Shown here piece after piece: positions 11,669-21,900 of a stretch of DNA of 38,423 nucleotides. The stretch is taken from contig JAJTBP010000004.1 of NCBI GenBank assembly GCA_021286825.1, forward strand, positions 1 to 38,423. The letters run 5' to 3'. The DNA comes from Marinilabiliales bacterium. Its GTDB lineage: Bacteria > Bacteroidota > Bacteroidia > Bacteroidales > Prolixibacteraceae. Each line of letters starts with the position of its first letter. Position 1 is the stretch's first letter. The translations under genes were made by a program, and so were the position numbers. The notes under the pieces are model-generated. The model had not been told where the DNA came from and searched no databases. It saw only the letters and a program-made list of their open reading frames with translations.

Positions 11669-12640
11669 CTATTCGTCGGTGCCGGAAAGGGTTTGAATCG
11701 TTCCGTCCGGTAGATAATGGAGTTCGGCCACCTTCAGGCTGCGCAGCCATGTCCGTCCGCCGGAGGGGACACTGTCGTGGTGGAAGAGATACCATTTGCC
11801 CTTGAATTCCACGATGGAATGGTGGGTGGTCCAGCCCACCACGGGTGTCAGGATGACGCCCCGGTAGGTAAAGGGTCCGTAGGGATTGTCGCCTGTGGCA
11901 TAGCAAAGCAGATGGGTATTGCCTGTAGAGTATGAAAAATAGTAGACGCCATTGTATTGATGCATCCACGAAGCCTCGAAGAAGCGTCTTTCGTGGTCGC
12001 CTGCCTTCAAGGGTGTACCGTTTTCGTCCAGGATGACCACACTACGGGGCGCTTCCGCAAACTCGAGCATGTCATCGGTCAGTCTGGCGACCCGTGCGGT
12101 GAGGGCCGGTTCATCCACTTCGGGTTCATGGCCGCACTCGATGGCCTTGTTTTCCCGGTAGCGTTGCAATTGTCCGCCCCAAAGTCCGCCAAAATAGATG
12201 AAATGGGTTCCATCCTCCTCCCTGAATACACAAGGATCGATGGAATAACTGCCCTTGATCGGTGCCTGCTGCGGGACGAAGGGTCCTTCCGGGCGGTCAC
12301 TGAGGGCCACCCCGATCCGGAAGATATCCGTTTTGTCCTTCACCGGGAAATAGAGATAGTACATCCCATCCCTGTATGCGGCGTCGGAGTCCCAAAGTTG
12401 CCTGCCTGCCCATGGAATCTCTTTTATATCGAGGGATACGCCATGATCGGTCACTGCTCCGTCGATCGATTCCATGGAAAAAACATGGTAGTCCCGCATG
12501 TCAAAATGATCACCCAGATCGTTTTCCGGGATGCCCGATTCGATGTCGTGAGAAGGGTAGATGTAGAGTTTTCCGTCAAAAACATGGACTGCAGGATCCG
12601 CCATGAAGCTGTGATCCACGAGATATCGTTTCTTTTCCAC
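11669..12640 (-). CDS. Cytoplasmic GH43 beta-xylosidase-like enzyme (GH43_1 type)
   Basis: Predicted to hydrolyse short xylo-oligosaccharides (or their arabinosyl groups) inside the cell. The 323-residue protein is one GH43 propeller with base Asp15 in FMADPAV, Asp135 in SIDPCVF and acid Glu222 in FFEASWMH. It starts at MEKKRYLVDHSF with no signal peptide, and the first blade begins at once, so the start is secure and the enzyme is intracellular. The family length and opening motif fit the compact GH43_1 xylosidases. It lies 74 bases downstream of the GH10 xylanase and shares an operon with the symporter. This matches the xynB position in the Prevotella bryantii xynD-xynA-xynB cluster as I recall it. 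Arabinofuranosidase activity cannot be excluded. Confidence 0.87.
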   Translation of the reverse strand: MEKKRYLVDHSFMADPAVHVFDGKLYIYPSHDIESGIPENDLGDHFDMRDYHVFSMESIDGAVTDHGVSLDIKEIPWAGRQLWDSDAAYRDGMYYLYFPVKDKTDIFRIGVALSDRPEGPFVPQQAPIKGSYSIDPCVFREEDGTHFIYFGGLWGGQLQRYRENKAIECGHEPEVDEPALTARVARLTDDMLEFAEAPRSVVILDENGTPLKAGDHERRFFEASWMHQYNGVYYFSYSTGNTHLLCYATGDNPYGPFTYRGVILTPVVGWTTHHSIVEFKGKWYLFHHDSVPSGGRTWLRSLKVAELHYLPDGTIQTLSGTDE

Positions 12641-12714
12641 CGATTGTATGTTTTGTTAAAATGTTTTGAATCAGATCAATGCTAACAATTGATTGTTCGA
12701 GGGGGCTAAGCACC

Positions 12715-13857
12715 TCATTTGATTTTCAGGGCCTCTTCGATGATCCTGGGCACCATCTCCTTGGGTTGGTTGTTTCGGTCGAAGAGCAGGGGATAATCGG
12801 TACGGCCCCGCACCGGCCAGTTGTTTTTCCAGGAGAATTTGTCGCTGACGCCCCAAACCGTGACACGTGAGATATTTTGTCTGTATTTGAGGAAGAGTTT
12901 GAAGAAATCCACATAACGGTTGGCCAGTTGGGTACCAACGGCTGCCGGTAGTCCGTCGGCGTAGGGGTTGATCTTTTGCTGGTAGGTGGCGGTAGCCGAC
13001 ACGTCTGCCCCTACATTGGCATCGGGATTGGGAAGGACGGTGACGTCCATCTCGGTAATCATGACTTTGACACCCAGTTCGGCATAGGCCAAGATGCTTT
13101 TTTCAAATTCAGCGATGTCGGGATAGGTCAGGCTGATGTGGCACTGCATGCCGATTCCGTGGATGGCAACCCCTTCCGATTGCAACTTCCTGACCATGGC
13201 AACGACGGCCGCGCGCCTTCCGGGGTTGGCCATCGAGTAGTCGTTGTAGTAAAGTTCCGCATCCGGGTCGGCCTCATGGGCGAACTGGAAAGCCAGTTTG
13301 ATGTAATCCTCACCGATGATCTGGTAGAACTTGGTTTTCCTCCAGGCACCATTGTCTTCGATGGCTTCATTGACGACATCCCATCCTTTCAGTTTGCCCT
13401 TGAAATGGGTGACAACTGTTTGGATGTGGTTCTTCATCCTGCTGATCAGCACCTCACGGGAGACATCATTGCCGTTGTTGTCCACAAAAAACCAGGCAGG
13501 AGCCTGTGAGTGCCAGACCAGCACATGGCCGGTCATGAACAGATGGTTCCGTTCTCCGAAGTCAACGAACTGATCGGCCAGGGTAAAATCGAATTGTCCC
13601 TCTTTGGGTTGTATCTGACCGCTCTTCAGGCAGTTTTCCGGGACAATGGCGCTGAAATGTTTCTTCACCACCTCCACGGAGGCAGTATCCATTCCTCTGA
13701 TCTGAAAGGCATTCAGGGCCGTTCCGATGTAAAACTTCCCTTTCAGGGCCTCTTTGAGTCCGATGTCACCAGCTTTGACTTCTTGCCGGGCCATGGCCGA
13801 TTGTTGAATCAGAAAAATTAAACAGAGGAGCGCAATGCGTCCGATGATCTTGTTCAT
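12715..13857 (-). CDS. Secreted GH10 endo-1,4-beta-xylanase
   Basis: Cuts the beta-1,4-xylan backbone. The 380-residue protein has a signal peptide (about 1-24, ending AMARQ) and a single GH10 TIM barrel without accessory modules. Retaining-mechanism residues are clear: acid/base Glu164 in DVVNEAIED and nucleophile Glu269 in ITEMDVTV. The substrate-binding HVLVWHSQAPAWF block is intact (His111, His116). Length is typical of a catalytic-domain-only GH10. It follows the symporter by only 14 bases and precedes the cytoplasmic GH43. Being a lone domain, it may act in the periplasm on imported fragments rather than as the surface endo-enzyme; no lipobox is visible that would anchor it outside. It is the strongest evidence that the locus targets xylan. 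Confidence 0.95.
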   Translation of the reverse strand: MNKIIGRIALLCLIFLIQQSAMARQEVKAGDIGLKEALKGKFYIGTALNAFQIRGMDTASVEVVKKHFSAIVPENCLKSGQIQPKEGQFDFTLADQFVDFGERNHLFMTGHVLVWHSQAPAWFFVDNNGNDVSREVLISRMKNHIQTVVTHFKGKLKGWDVVNEAIEDNGAWRKTKFYQIIGEDYIKLAFQFAHEADPDAELYYNDYSMANPGRRAAVVAMVRKLQSEGVAIHGIGMQCHISLTYPDIAEFEKSILAYAELGVKVMITEMDVTVLPNPDANVGADVSATATYQQKINPYADGLPAAVGTQLANRYVDFFKLFLKYRQNISRVTVWGVSDKFSWKNNWPVRGRTDYPLLFDRNNQPKEMVPRIIEEALKIK

Positions 13858-13871
13858 GGTGTTGGATTGAA

Positions 13872-15335
13872 TTATTTTCTGCGGGCAGTCAGGTCATTTT
13901 GAATCTCCACCTCTTTGGCTTTGTTGATCTCGTAGAAGAAGAGGCAGGCCACGCTGACGAAGAAGGTCAGGGTGGGATAGATGCTTAGGGAGAGCTGGAT
14001 GCCATGGACGGTATCGGCCGATTGCACGGCCAGCTGCTCGTTGTAACCATAGGTAGCCAGGATACCCGCAACCAATGCGCCTCCAATGCTCAGTCCGGCC
14101 TTCAGTCCGAAGATCATGGCAGAGAAGATGATGGCGGTGGCTCGTCTGTTGTTTTTCCACTCGGAATAATCGGCCACATCGGCAATCATGGCCCAGAGCA
14201 GGGGGATCGAGATGCCATAGAAGAAACCGTGGGCCAATTGGGCGAGGAAGACAGCGGTGATGGCAACCGGTGAGAAGAAGTAGAATATGAGCAGGCAGAG
14301 TGCTGACAGGAAGAGACTTGTGCCGAAGACATCCCTTTTGCCGAACCGGTCGGCCAGGGGTTTGGAGAGGGTGATCCCCAGGATCATCATGAGAATGCCA
14401 CCCGCATTGAACAGACTGAATCCGGAGGTTGGGGCATCTTCAGGCCAGGTAAATCCATGGAGGCCCATCCCCGTCAGGAGTGAATTTAAGCCGGCAATGA
14501 AACTGTTGAAGCCCATATCCTGCAGAAATTTGGCAAGGGCCTGTCCATCCAGGTAGTTCTTGAAATAATAGACATACATTCCTCCCTTCAGCGAAAGGGT
14601 GATGAAGATGAAGATGGTCAGGATCAGCATGGCGATCCAGGGTTTGTTGTGGACCAGATCGCCCAGGTCTTCGCGGATGCTTGATTTCTGTTCCGGCTTG
14701 GGGACAATCCGCTCGCGGGTGGTGAGGAAAGTGATCAGGAAGAAGATGACGCCTGTGATGGCAAACAAGCCTATGGTGTTTTCAAATCCTTTGGTCTTGT
14801 CGCCATTGCCCAGGATCAAAACCAGCGGCAAGAGAAGGCTTTGCACAATGAATTGCGCGATCATCACGGCAACAAACCGGTAGGAAGAGATGCTGTTGCG
14901 CTCAGCCATGTCTCCGGTGAGGACCCCGCTGAGGGAAGCGTAAGGCAGATTGTTGGCCGAATAGGTGATCACAAGCAGGATATAGGTGATGAAGGCATAG
15001 GCGATCTTCCCGCCTGGACTGAAATTGGGTGTGCTGAAGGCCAGCATGGCAATGATGCCAAACGGAAGGGCTGTCCATAGGATCCAGGGCCGGAATTTCC
15101 CCCACCTTGTCATCGTGCGATCGGCGATCATGCCCATAAACGGATTGAAGCAGGCACCCAGCATGCCACCGGTAAAGATGATGGCTGAGGCTGTACCTGG
15201 CGGGATTTTGTAGACATCTGTGTAAAAGAAGGCCAAAAATGTCATGAGGGTTTGGAAGATCAGGTTGGCTGCCAGGTCACCCAGGCTATACCCGATTTTT
15301 TCGATTACCGAAACTTTCTGAGCGGTCGTTGTCAT
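13872..15335 (-). CDS. GPH-type (MelB/XynT-like) oligosaccharide:cation symporter
   Basis: Inner-membrane transporter that probably carries xylo-oligosaccharides from periplasm to cytoplasm with Na+ or H+. The protein (487 residues from this start) has about twelve hydrophobic segments. It shows the family opening EKIGYSLGDLAANLIFQTL, the cytoplasmic-loop sequence RTMTRWGKFRPWILW (MFS/GPH signature) and a matching second-half motif ADRFGKRDVFG. Start choice is uncertain: Met at 15335 places the GYSLGD motif about a dozen residues in, as in relatives; Met at 15380 would add 15 residues and one at 15470 would add 45. It is the first gene of the CAZyme operon, 14 bases ahead of the GH10. The order symporter-GH10-GH43 agrees with the known xylanase gene cluster of Prevotella. 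Confidence 0.88.
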   Translation of the reverse strand: MTTTAQKVSVIEKIGYSLGDLAANLIFQTLMTFLAFFYTDVYKIPPGTASAIIFTGGMLGACFNPFMGMIADRTMTRWGKFRPWILWTALPFGIIAMLAFSTPNFSPGGKIAYAFITYILLVITYSANNLPYASLSGVLTGDMAERNSISSYRFVAVMIAQFIVQSLLLPLVLILGNGDKTKGFENTIGLFAITGVIFFLITFLTTRERIVPKPEQKSSIREDLGDLVHNKPWIAMLILTIFIFITLSLKGGMYVYYFKNYLDGQALAKFLQDMGFNSFIAGLNSLLTGMGLHGFTWPEDAPTSGFSLFNAGGILMMILGITLSKPLADRFGKRDVFGTSLFLSALCLLIFYFFSPVAITAVFLAQLAHGFFYGISIPLLWAMIADVADYSEWKNNRRATAIIFSAMIFGLKAGLSIGGALVAGILATYGYNEQLAVQSADTVHGIQLSLSIYPTLTFFVSVACLFFYEINKAKEVEIQNDLTARRK

Positions 15336-15583
15336 GGTCTGCTGTTTGGTTATTTGTCTGCTGTTGGTCGTTTCTGCCATGATGGACGGATGATCCGTCG
15401 GTGGCGGAAGGGAGGAGATCAAGGCAATGTGTGCCGTTGCACAATCGGAATGGACGCTTTCCATAACCAATTGGACGCGATTCGTATCCCGGTTGGTCTG
15501 TATGCTTGACCAGGGATCCGAATCGATATCTCTCCATCCGCATGGGGCAGGGAAGGTTATGACAGTTGCTTCCTTGCTTTTCT

Positions 15584-15591
15584 CAAAAGTA
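15584..15591 (-). promoter_or_regulatory. Candidate -7 promoter box for the symporter-led CAZyme operon
   Basis: The minus strand reads TACTTTTG, a full match to the Bacteroidota -7 consensus TAnnTTTG. A TTTG-like -33 element is not present at 19-21 bases upstream; one CAAA on the plus strand lies only 10 bases away. It is the only perfect box I found in this gap, and the gap follows a terminator, so a promoter is expected here. Confidence 0.35.
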
Positions 15592-15684
15592 CATCATTAT
15601 GCAAATCAGCGCTTTCTTTTTGCAGAAAGGAGTGAAAATTTTTCGGTTGGATTAGGAAGGGTCCATTTGAGCCTGTCCGCACCT

Positions 15685-15720
15685 AAGAAAGAAGGGCCGA
15701 AACATTGTCGTTCCGGCCCT
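15685..15720 (-). terminator. Intrinsic terminator of the DUF2961 gene
   Basis: A 7-bp stem (AGGGCCG 15693-15699 with CGGCCCT 15714-15720) is followed on the minus strand by TTCTTTCTT. It begins 11 bases after the stop codon of the DUF2961 gene at 15731. Confidence 0.8.
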
Positions 15721-15730
15721 CCAGGCTTCC

Positions 15731-16903
15731 TTATTTTTGTTGAATCTTTAGTTGATCGTAGGGTGGCAGAGCCGGGAAAGGATTGTGTGGCTCGCTTTGG
15801 TACCAATAGGCAACCGCCGACAGATCATCTTCCAGGTGTTTGTAACGTCCGCCATCTTTCCATCCCAAACTTTGGATCGTCACCTTCAAATCGGATCTGA
15901 ACCGGATGGGATCGGTGATGTGCCAGCGATATTGTCCGATCATGCTCCGGTACTGACCTCTTTTTTCAAGATTCCGGAAGTAATAGAATCCGGTATAGGG
16001 ACCGCTGAAAGGGGTGAACAGTTCATAGCCGTCGCTACCCGACCGGTCATCGTACCCGTATGAACCATTGAAATAATCTTCTTCGCCTGTGGTACAGATC
16101 GTTGGGAAGGCTTTGTCTCCATCCATGTAAAACTTCACCTCACCTTCGCCCCACCATCCATGGGCAGCCGTTCCGCGAGCCAGGTAGGTACCCACATAAT
16201 GGCCTGTGCCACGAATGCCATCGGCGATGGTAAAGACCTGTTTGTCGGGGAGGGCATGGGTAATCCGGAATTGTGCATGGAAGTAGGCTGCATCTTCAGG
16301 CACTTTGGTGAGCGCATAATTCACCTGATAGTAAAGGGTCATCCCCTTTCCATCGGTATTTTCCATAGTGATCTTGCATTTTTTTCTGAAGGGCATCTGG
16401 AAATAGACATTGAAACCGCTCTTGGGATTGACGCAAATGGCGTTCGAATTGATCTGAGGCTCATAATTGGCACCCCAACCCGAGCAGAAGAAATCACCCA
16501 CTGGCGCTTCAACGGAAGGGGTAGTCTCTCCATCCCAGTAAAAGCGGATGATGTTGCCGCGGTAATCCCCTGCAGGTGTCATCCAGATGTGTTGAATGAC
16601 CCCTTCTCCTTCGATCTCCGCCATGACGAAGGTCTCACCCGGTTTGATCCAGACATAGGGATTGACTTTCCATCCCTGCCCAAGATCCCTGGCGGCATGT
16701 GCTGCACTGCCGTTTTCAAGGGTCGCCATTCCACCCTTACCTTTTTCCCCGGTAAAGTTTTCCGGGCCGATCGAGCGGGTCTCGGCTTTCGACAAGCGGT
16801 AAAGATTGCCTATGTTGTTATCCATTCCATTGAAATTTCCGGGCTTTTGGGCAACAGAGAGGAAAACCTGCAAGAGGAGCAGGAGGGTAAGTAAGTTTTT
16901 CAT
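15731..16903 (-). CDS. Secreted DUF2961 (GH172-type) protein
   Basis: The 390-residue protein has a signal peptide (about 1-19, ending SVAQ) and matches DUF2961 along its length. Recognisable stretches include LGQGWKVNPYVWIKPGETF, the segment around HIWMTPAGDYRG, and an acidic motif TGEEDYFNGSYG where the family carries a catalytic Glu. DUF2961 proteins were reclassified as GH172, whose characterised members act on alpha-fructofuranosyl/arabinofuranosyl linkages, including D-arabinofuranosidases. An exo-furanosidase role in the periplasm is therefore plausible, but the substrate is not predictable. The gene stands alone between two intrinsic terminators, after susCD and before the CAZyme operon, so it is probably its own transcription unit or reached only by read-through. 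I found no clear promoter box in front of it. Confidence 0.85.
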   Translation of the reverse strand: MKNLLTLLLLLQVFLSVAQKPGNFNGMDNNIGNLYRLSKAETRSIGPENFTGEKGKGGMATLENGSAAHAARDLGQGWKVNPYVWIKPGETFVMAEIEGEGVIQHIWMTPAGDYRGNIIRFYWDGETTPSVEAPVGDFFCSGWGANYEPQINSNAICVNPKSGFNVYFQMPFRKKCKITMENTDGKGMTLYYQVNYALTKVPEDAAYFHAQFRITHALPDKQVFTIADGIRGTGHYVGTYLARGTAAHGWWGEGEVKFYMDGDKAFPTICTTGEEDYFNGSYGYDDRSGSDGYELFTPFSGPYTGFYYFRNLEKRGQYRSMIGQYRWHITDPIRFRSDLKVTIQSLGWKDGGRYKHLEDDLSAVAYWYQSEPHNPFPALPPYDQLKIQQK

Positions 16904-17258
16904 CGAATGTAAATTTGTTAATGAGTCAAAGCAGTCACCCTATCGGGGACATGGATTGCCCCCCAAGATACAACTATGGCACCGGAATTGCAAGGAATGG
17001 CCCCCCATGATCCCAACGAAAACAGGGAATGGATCCCTATTCTTCTCATGACCGCCTACGGTAATCAGGATCTTTTGACCGGATACATTGTGCAGAGAAT
17101 GAGGCAAATGGGATCGGCGTGAGATGATATTGGTCCCAACCTTTGGGAGTAAATTACATAAAATTGATTATGTATGTTTTTCAAAAACGAAAAAGAGGCT
17201 GCCCGAACGATGTCCGGAGCAGCCTCTGCATTGAATCGCAACTTCAAAAACCAAGAAA
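16904..17258. other. 355-base gap between SusD and DUF2961 genes
   Basis: The gap contains the susD terminator (17183-17227) and a perfect 6-bp inverted repeat TCCCAA/TTGGGA with a 3-base spacer at 17134-17148. That repeat could be an operator or a small hairpin; it has no T-run on either side. No TAnnTTTG box in minus orientation and no coding frame of any merit was found. Confidence 0.45.
17183..17227 (-). terminator. Intrinsic terminator after SusD
   Basis: A perfect 9-bp stem (AGAGGCTGC 17194-17202 with GCAGCCTCT 17219-17227) is followed on the minus strand by a T-rich run (TTTTTCGTTTTTG). It starts 31 bases after the susD stop codon. The hairpin closes the susCD unit. Confidence 0.88.
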
Positions 17259-18935
17259 TTAGAAGGGCTTTCCTGTACCCTGCAGCAACCACATCCTGGA
17301 GTAGGTGTGGTCCTTGCTTTGTCCGGCAGGAACATAACTTGTTGTTTCCAATTTGGCTACTGCTTCGTTGTAATTAACAAGATATTTGGGGTCTTGACTC
17401 GGTACGGGGTAGATGTACCGAATGGGGTTGGCAGCACCAAACTGGGTTGCAGGGCCGAGTTTTAACACCGGATAGCCCGTACGACGCCAGTCAAACCACG
17501 ATTCAATACTGAGCCACAAAGCAATCCATTTTTGTCCGAGAATGCGTTCCATTTTGTTCGCGGCGTTGTTCAGATTGACCTTGGGATTGGTATAGTAGTT
17601 AGCGAAGGTAAAACCTCCGGTTCCGTCCGTTACTCCCCATCTCTTCAAGGAGGCCTGTATGGCATTCTTGTAATGGGTTTCGGGATCTGAGATAGAGAAA
17701 CCTCCCGTTTGAGCCGCTTCAGCCATCAGAAACTCCACCTCGCTGTAGGACATCAGGTCCATGCGGATGTAGGTTTCATTGTTGGCCCTGTATCTGGAAT
17801 GCATCCAGGAGATGTAGGGACTCTTTTCGGGTGGATAGGCATTGGGATCATTGCCTTTGTTGTAGGTTAGCAGGTTGATTACCGCCAGGTTCTGCGGCAA
17901 TCCTACGTAAAGCGAGGTGTCCAGTCCCGTGGTAGTGATGGGACAATAGACTACGGAAAAGGAGTCACCGAAGATGTTTTTGACGGTCTTGGTAGTCTCC
18001 TTGGTCACGTTGGGATCCCATTTCCGGGAGACGGGTTCAGCCCAGCGCTGTAACCGCGGATCGCCCAGTGACTTCAACGTGTCGACGATGGTCTTGCAGG
18101 GTTTTGTCAGGTAGTTGGGATTGGCCGAATTGAGGATACCGCCCGGGGCTGAATTGGCCGCTGTGATGCCGAGGAAGCTGACAAAGGCTTCATCAGCGGT
18201 GCTGGAGAAGGCGTTGGCCGCTCCTTCGTTGAACTCCTTCACGATGTCCACGCCAAGGGCTGACATTTCGGATTTTTTGTTCATCAAACGCATGGCATAA
18301 CGCATCCGGAGTGAGTTGGAGAATTTCAGCCATTTGGAGGAGACCCCTTTGTAGAGCACATCGGCATTGGCATCGATCTTGTAATTGGCAATGGAGGCAT
18401 CGGCAAGAATCGTACTTGCTGCCTTCAGATCCTCAAGAATGCCTTTGTAGACGAGCTTCTGATCGTCATACTTGGAAAAGTAGACGCCTTCAGTGGCTTC
18501 CAGTGCTTCGGAATAGGGAACATCCCCGAAGAGATCCGTCAGCAGTCCATAATTGAAGGATTTCAAAATCAGCGAAATGGCTTCGAAGAACTTGTTGTTG
18601 TCCTTTATGGCATTGTCATGGATGATCTTGATGTTTCTCAGGTAATCGTATTGGGATGACCAGGAGGAGCTTAGCCAGGCGAGCTGGTTTACTTCACCCG
18701 CTCCCTGATTGGTGCCGTTCTGGTTGTACTGCATGGCTCCCGACACGTTGGATGCTACGTCTCCGTAGGAGTTATACGACCTTGCACAACCGGTCAGTAC
18801 ATAAGTAAGGATGTAGTTGGAAGATACGGTGACCGGACTGTTTGGACTTTGATTCAGCTCTGTCAGGTCCATGCAGGAGACTGCAGGAAACAACATCGCC
18901 AAAGCTATGATAATCTTTATTTTGAGTGTTTTCAT
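17259..18935 (-). CDS. susD: SusD/RagB-like outer-membrane glycan-binding lipoprotein
   Basis: The surface lipoprotein caps the SusC channel and binds the oligosaccharide to be imported. The 558-residue protein has a lipoprotein signal peptide with lipobox AVSC (Cys21), then the SusD helical fold with TPR-like segments. Typical features include the early TELNQSPNSP stretch, LTDLFGDVPYSEAL, and the C-terminal region with SWFDWRRTGYPVL and RYIYPVPSQ. It starts 11 bases after the susC stop, the standard paired arrangement, and a strong terminator follows. No further surface glycan-binding protein (SusE/F type) is encoded next to it. Ligand specificity cannot be read from sequence; xylan fragments are inferred from the neighbouring enzymes. 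Confidence 0.93.
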   Translation of the reverse strand: MKTLKIKIIIALAMLFPAVSCMDLTELNQSPNSPVTVSSNYILTYVLTGCARSYNSYGDVASNVSGAMQYNQNGTNQGAGEVNQLAWLSSSWSSQYDYLRNIKIIHDNAIKDNNKFFEAISLILKSFNYGLLTDLFGDVPYSEALEATEGVYFSKYDDQKLVYKGILEDLKAASTILADASIANYKIDANADVLYKGVSSKWLKFSNSLRMRYAMRLMNKKSEMSALGVDIVKEFNEGAANAFSSTADEAFVSFLGITAANSAPGGILNSANPNYLTKPCKTIVDTLKSLGDPRLQRWAEPVSRKWDPNVTKETTKTVKNIFGDSFSVVYCPITTTGLDTSLYVGLPQNLAVINLLTYNKGNDPNAYPPEKSPYISWMHSRYRANNETYIRMDLMSYSEVEFLMAEAAQTGGFSISDPETHYKNAIQASLKRWGVTDGTGGFTFANYYTNPKVNLNNAANKMERILGQKWIALWLSIESWFDWRRTGYPVLKLGPATQFGAANPIRYIYPVPSQDPKYLVNYNEAVAKLETTSYVPAGQSKDHTYSRMWLLQGTGKPF

Positions 18936-18946
18936 GGCATTCTTCT

Positions 18947-21900
18947 TTAAAAGTCAAAGTTTATTTTAAATCCCAATGTTCCTGTCCAGGGCATCATGTT
19001 GTAATATTCTGATCCCTGAACCCAGCCGCTACCGGTATTTCTGTAGGCCCTTTCCGGATCGATGTGGATACCGGCTTTGGTCCATTCATACATATTGGTT
19101 GCAACCAGCGACAAAGAAGCATGCTGCAGGCTTAATTTCTGAACAAATTTGTTGGGGATGCGGTAAGAGAGAACGATTTCCCTCACCTTCACGTAGGTCG
19201 AGCTGAAGATGGCCCTGGCTACATTCTGGCGGTTCGCTGCCTGGTTGGCATTGAACGGATCCAGCCACTTGGTAAGCGTGGGATCTCCCAGATTCTCAAC
19301 ATAGGATTTCACCCCATTGGTGACCACTTCCCTGACGCCCGGGTTGAAGCTGGCATCGGCATAGCGGGCTTGTGTGGTAGGCCAGGCAAAACCACCCAGT
19401 TCCGGCAGACGTCCACCCACCCAGTTGCCAAAGAAGGCATTAGGATTGGCCTTGATCTGATCGACGATGTTCTGGCTCTTGTCATAGGCGGCTCCACCGA
19501 AGGTGCTAGCATTGACCCCATTGTTGGTCATGAACATCCAGGAGTTGGAGTAGAAATGTCCTCCCTGGTTCCATTCCACATTGGCAAACAAGGTCCAACC
19601 CTTGTAGGTGAAGCTGGGCTGAATACCCAGAATGAAGTCCTGGTTGGTATTGGCCACCTTTACCATGTGTGCAGGATCGGAGTCCATTTGGTATTTACCT
19701 GCGGATGAGATGATTGGATAGCCATAGTAGGGCGAAGTTTTATCAGCCACGGTCAACAATGGTTTGACCCAGATGTCACCGATCTCTTCACCCACCTTGG
19801 TGCGGATCACACCGTTTCCCCCTTCGATGGAATAGAAATCGATGTTGGAGAGTCCTTCGGCAAGTTCCTTCAGATAAGTCCTGTTTCGGGTGAAACTGAA
19901 ATTGAGATCCCATTTGAAATCTTTTTTGCTGATGGGAGTGGTAGACAATCCGATTTCCCATCCCTTGCTTTCGATGTTTCCAGAGTTGATGGATTTGGAT
20001 GAAGCACCCGACTCGATCGGAATGGAGATGTTGAGGATCTGGTTCCTGTTCTGAATCTGATAGTAGGTGGCTTCCAGTCCAATCCTGTTTTTCAGGAATT
20101 TCAGGTCGACCCCAATCTCATTGGAGGTGGATCGTTCCGGTTTTAATTGGTTGTTGGTGAGGTTACCTCCCATGAACATCTGTTTGACAGTTCCCCAGTC
20201 CACACCGATCGAGAAGGATGGATCGAGGTTGTAAGGACCGGTATCGTTACCCAGCTGTGCCGTTCCTGCCCTGAACTTGGCGAAGGAGAACCACTCGGGA
20301 AGTTTGAACATCTCCGAAAAGAGGACGCTCAACGAGGCAGAGGGATAGAAATAGGATCTGTTGGCAACGGGGAGGGTACTGGACCAGTCATTTCGTCCGG
20401 TCATATCCAGATAGACCATGCCCTTGTAGTCAATGGAGGCCATTCCGTAAAGGCTGTATACGGCTTTCTTCGACCATGCACTGGAATAGGTGACTGTACC
20501 CGGTGCCCCGTTGGAGATGGTATACAGTTGCGGAATAACGAGGGAAGAGGCGGTGTTGGAGATCACACGGCCAAAGACATAGCGCCTGTTGGCTGCAATG
20601 AATCCGTTGGCACTCCAGTCCTTGCCGAATTTTTTCTTGTAGGAGAGGTTGAACTCGATGTTGGTCTCCTTGTTGATGGAATTGTAAATGTTGTAATAAC
20701 CGGTCAGGTTGGTTGTCGTACTGTAGGCACGGCGGCTTTCCCTGCTTTCGGAAAAGGCATCTCTGGAGAAACGACCCATCAGGGAGAGGTCTTTGATGAT
20801 TTCCCAGTCAAACTGCACCTTGCTGATGAGCCTGTCCCGGGTGAAGGAGTTGGTATTTTCGTAGGCCACGAAATAGGCATTGTTTTGCTTGGAGGCATTG
20901 ACGCTCTGCTGAATGCCTTCCAATCCCGGCTTCCAGTAATTTCTCAGATCCAGGATGTTGACCTGCGGTCCCTTTTCATACAAGCTTCTGACCACGTCGT
21001 TTCGATCATCACCGGTTACGTTGGGCCGGTTGTCTGAACCGGTTTCATTCCAGTTGAAATTGGCGGTCACAGACAGTTTGTCAGACAGTTTGTACTGGGT
21101 ATTCAGGTTGATGGTACTCCTGTTGAGGTCGGTATTGGGAATCAATCCCTGGTTACGCATATCGCCCATGGAAAGACGGAAATAGCCATTTTTGTTGTTT
21201 CCATCGACCGAGACATTGTTGGTAACGGTGTATCCGGTCTGCATGAAATCCCGGATACGGTTTGGGTAGGATACGAGGGGTTTCTTTTCTCCATTGGTAT
21301 TCCACTGTGCCCACATCTCACCAACGTCCAGTTGCGATCCCCATACTTCATTCTCGCCCTCTTCAAACACATGGGCCCCGGCTTTTCCCGTGCCAAAACG
21401 GGTCTGATAGGGATAGATGTCGGTCATGACATCGAAGACCAGCGAGGAGTTGACGGAAACGCCAAGCCCTTTTTTGCCCTTGGCACCCGAGCGGGTCGTG
21501 ATCAGAATGACCCCGTTTCCGGCACGTGAACCATAAAGGGCTGCCGCACTGGCACCCTTCAGGACGGAGATGGATTCTACATCGTCGGGGTTCAGGTCGG
21601 AGATGGCGTTTCCCATGTCCGCACCATTGTAGATGTTGTTGGATCCGTTGTTAACCGGCACTCCATCGATGACGAAGAGGGGCTGGTTGTCATTGCTGAG
21701 CGATTTGGCCCCGCGGATGATGATGTTGACCGACGATCCGGCATTGCCATTCATCTGGCTGATCCTGACACCGGTCACCTTACCCTGGAGAGAATTCAAC
21801 AGGTTGAGCTGAGGGGTTTCGGTTAGCATTTCCCCTTTGACCTCGCCCACAGAAAATCCAAGGGCTTTTTTCTCACGCTTCATTCCCAAGGCGGTCACTA

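Larger units (their letters stand above)
15336..15730. other. 395-base gap between DUF2961 gene and symporter: terminator, leader and possible promoter
   Basis: The gap contains the intrinsic terminator of the upstream DUF2961 gene (15685-15720) and a possible promoter box at 15584-15591. About 200-240 bases of leader separate that box from the symporter start, depending on which start is used. I see no second gene. The terminator suggests that the symporter-led CAZyme genes form a transcription unit separate from susCD and the DUF2961 gene. Confidence 0.5.

Noticed and set aside
20147-21037. 296-codon plus-strand frame inside susC
   Set aside because: Antisense shadow of the SusC barrel; no domain or initiation context.
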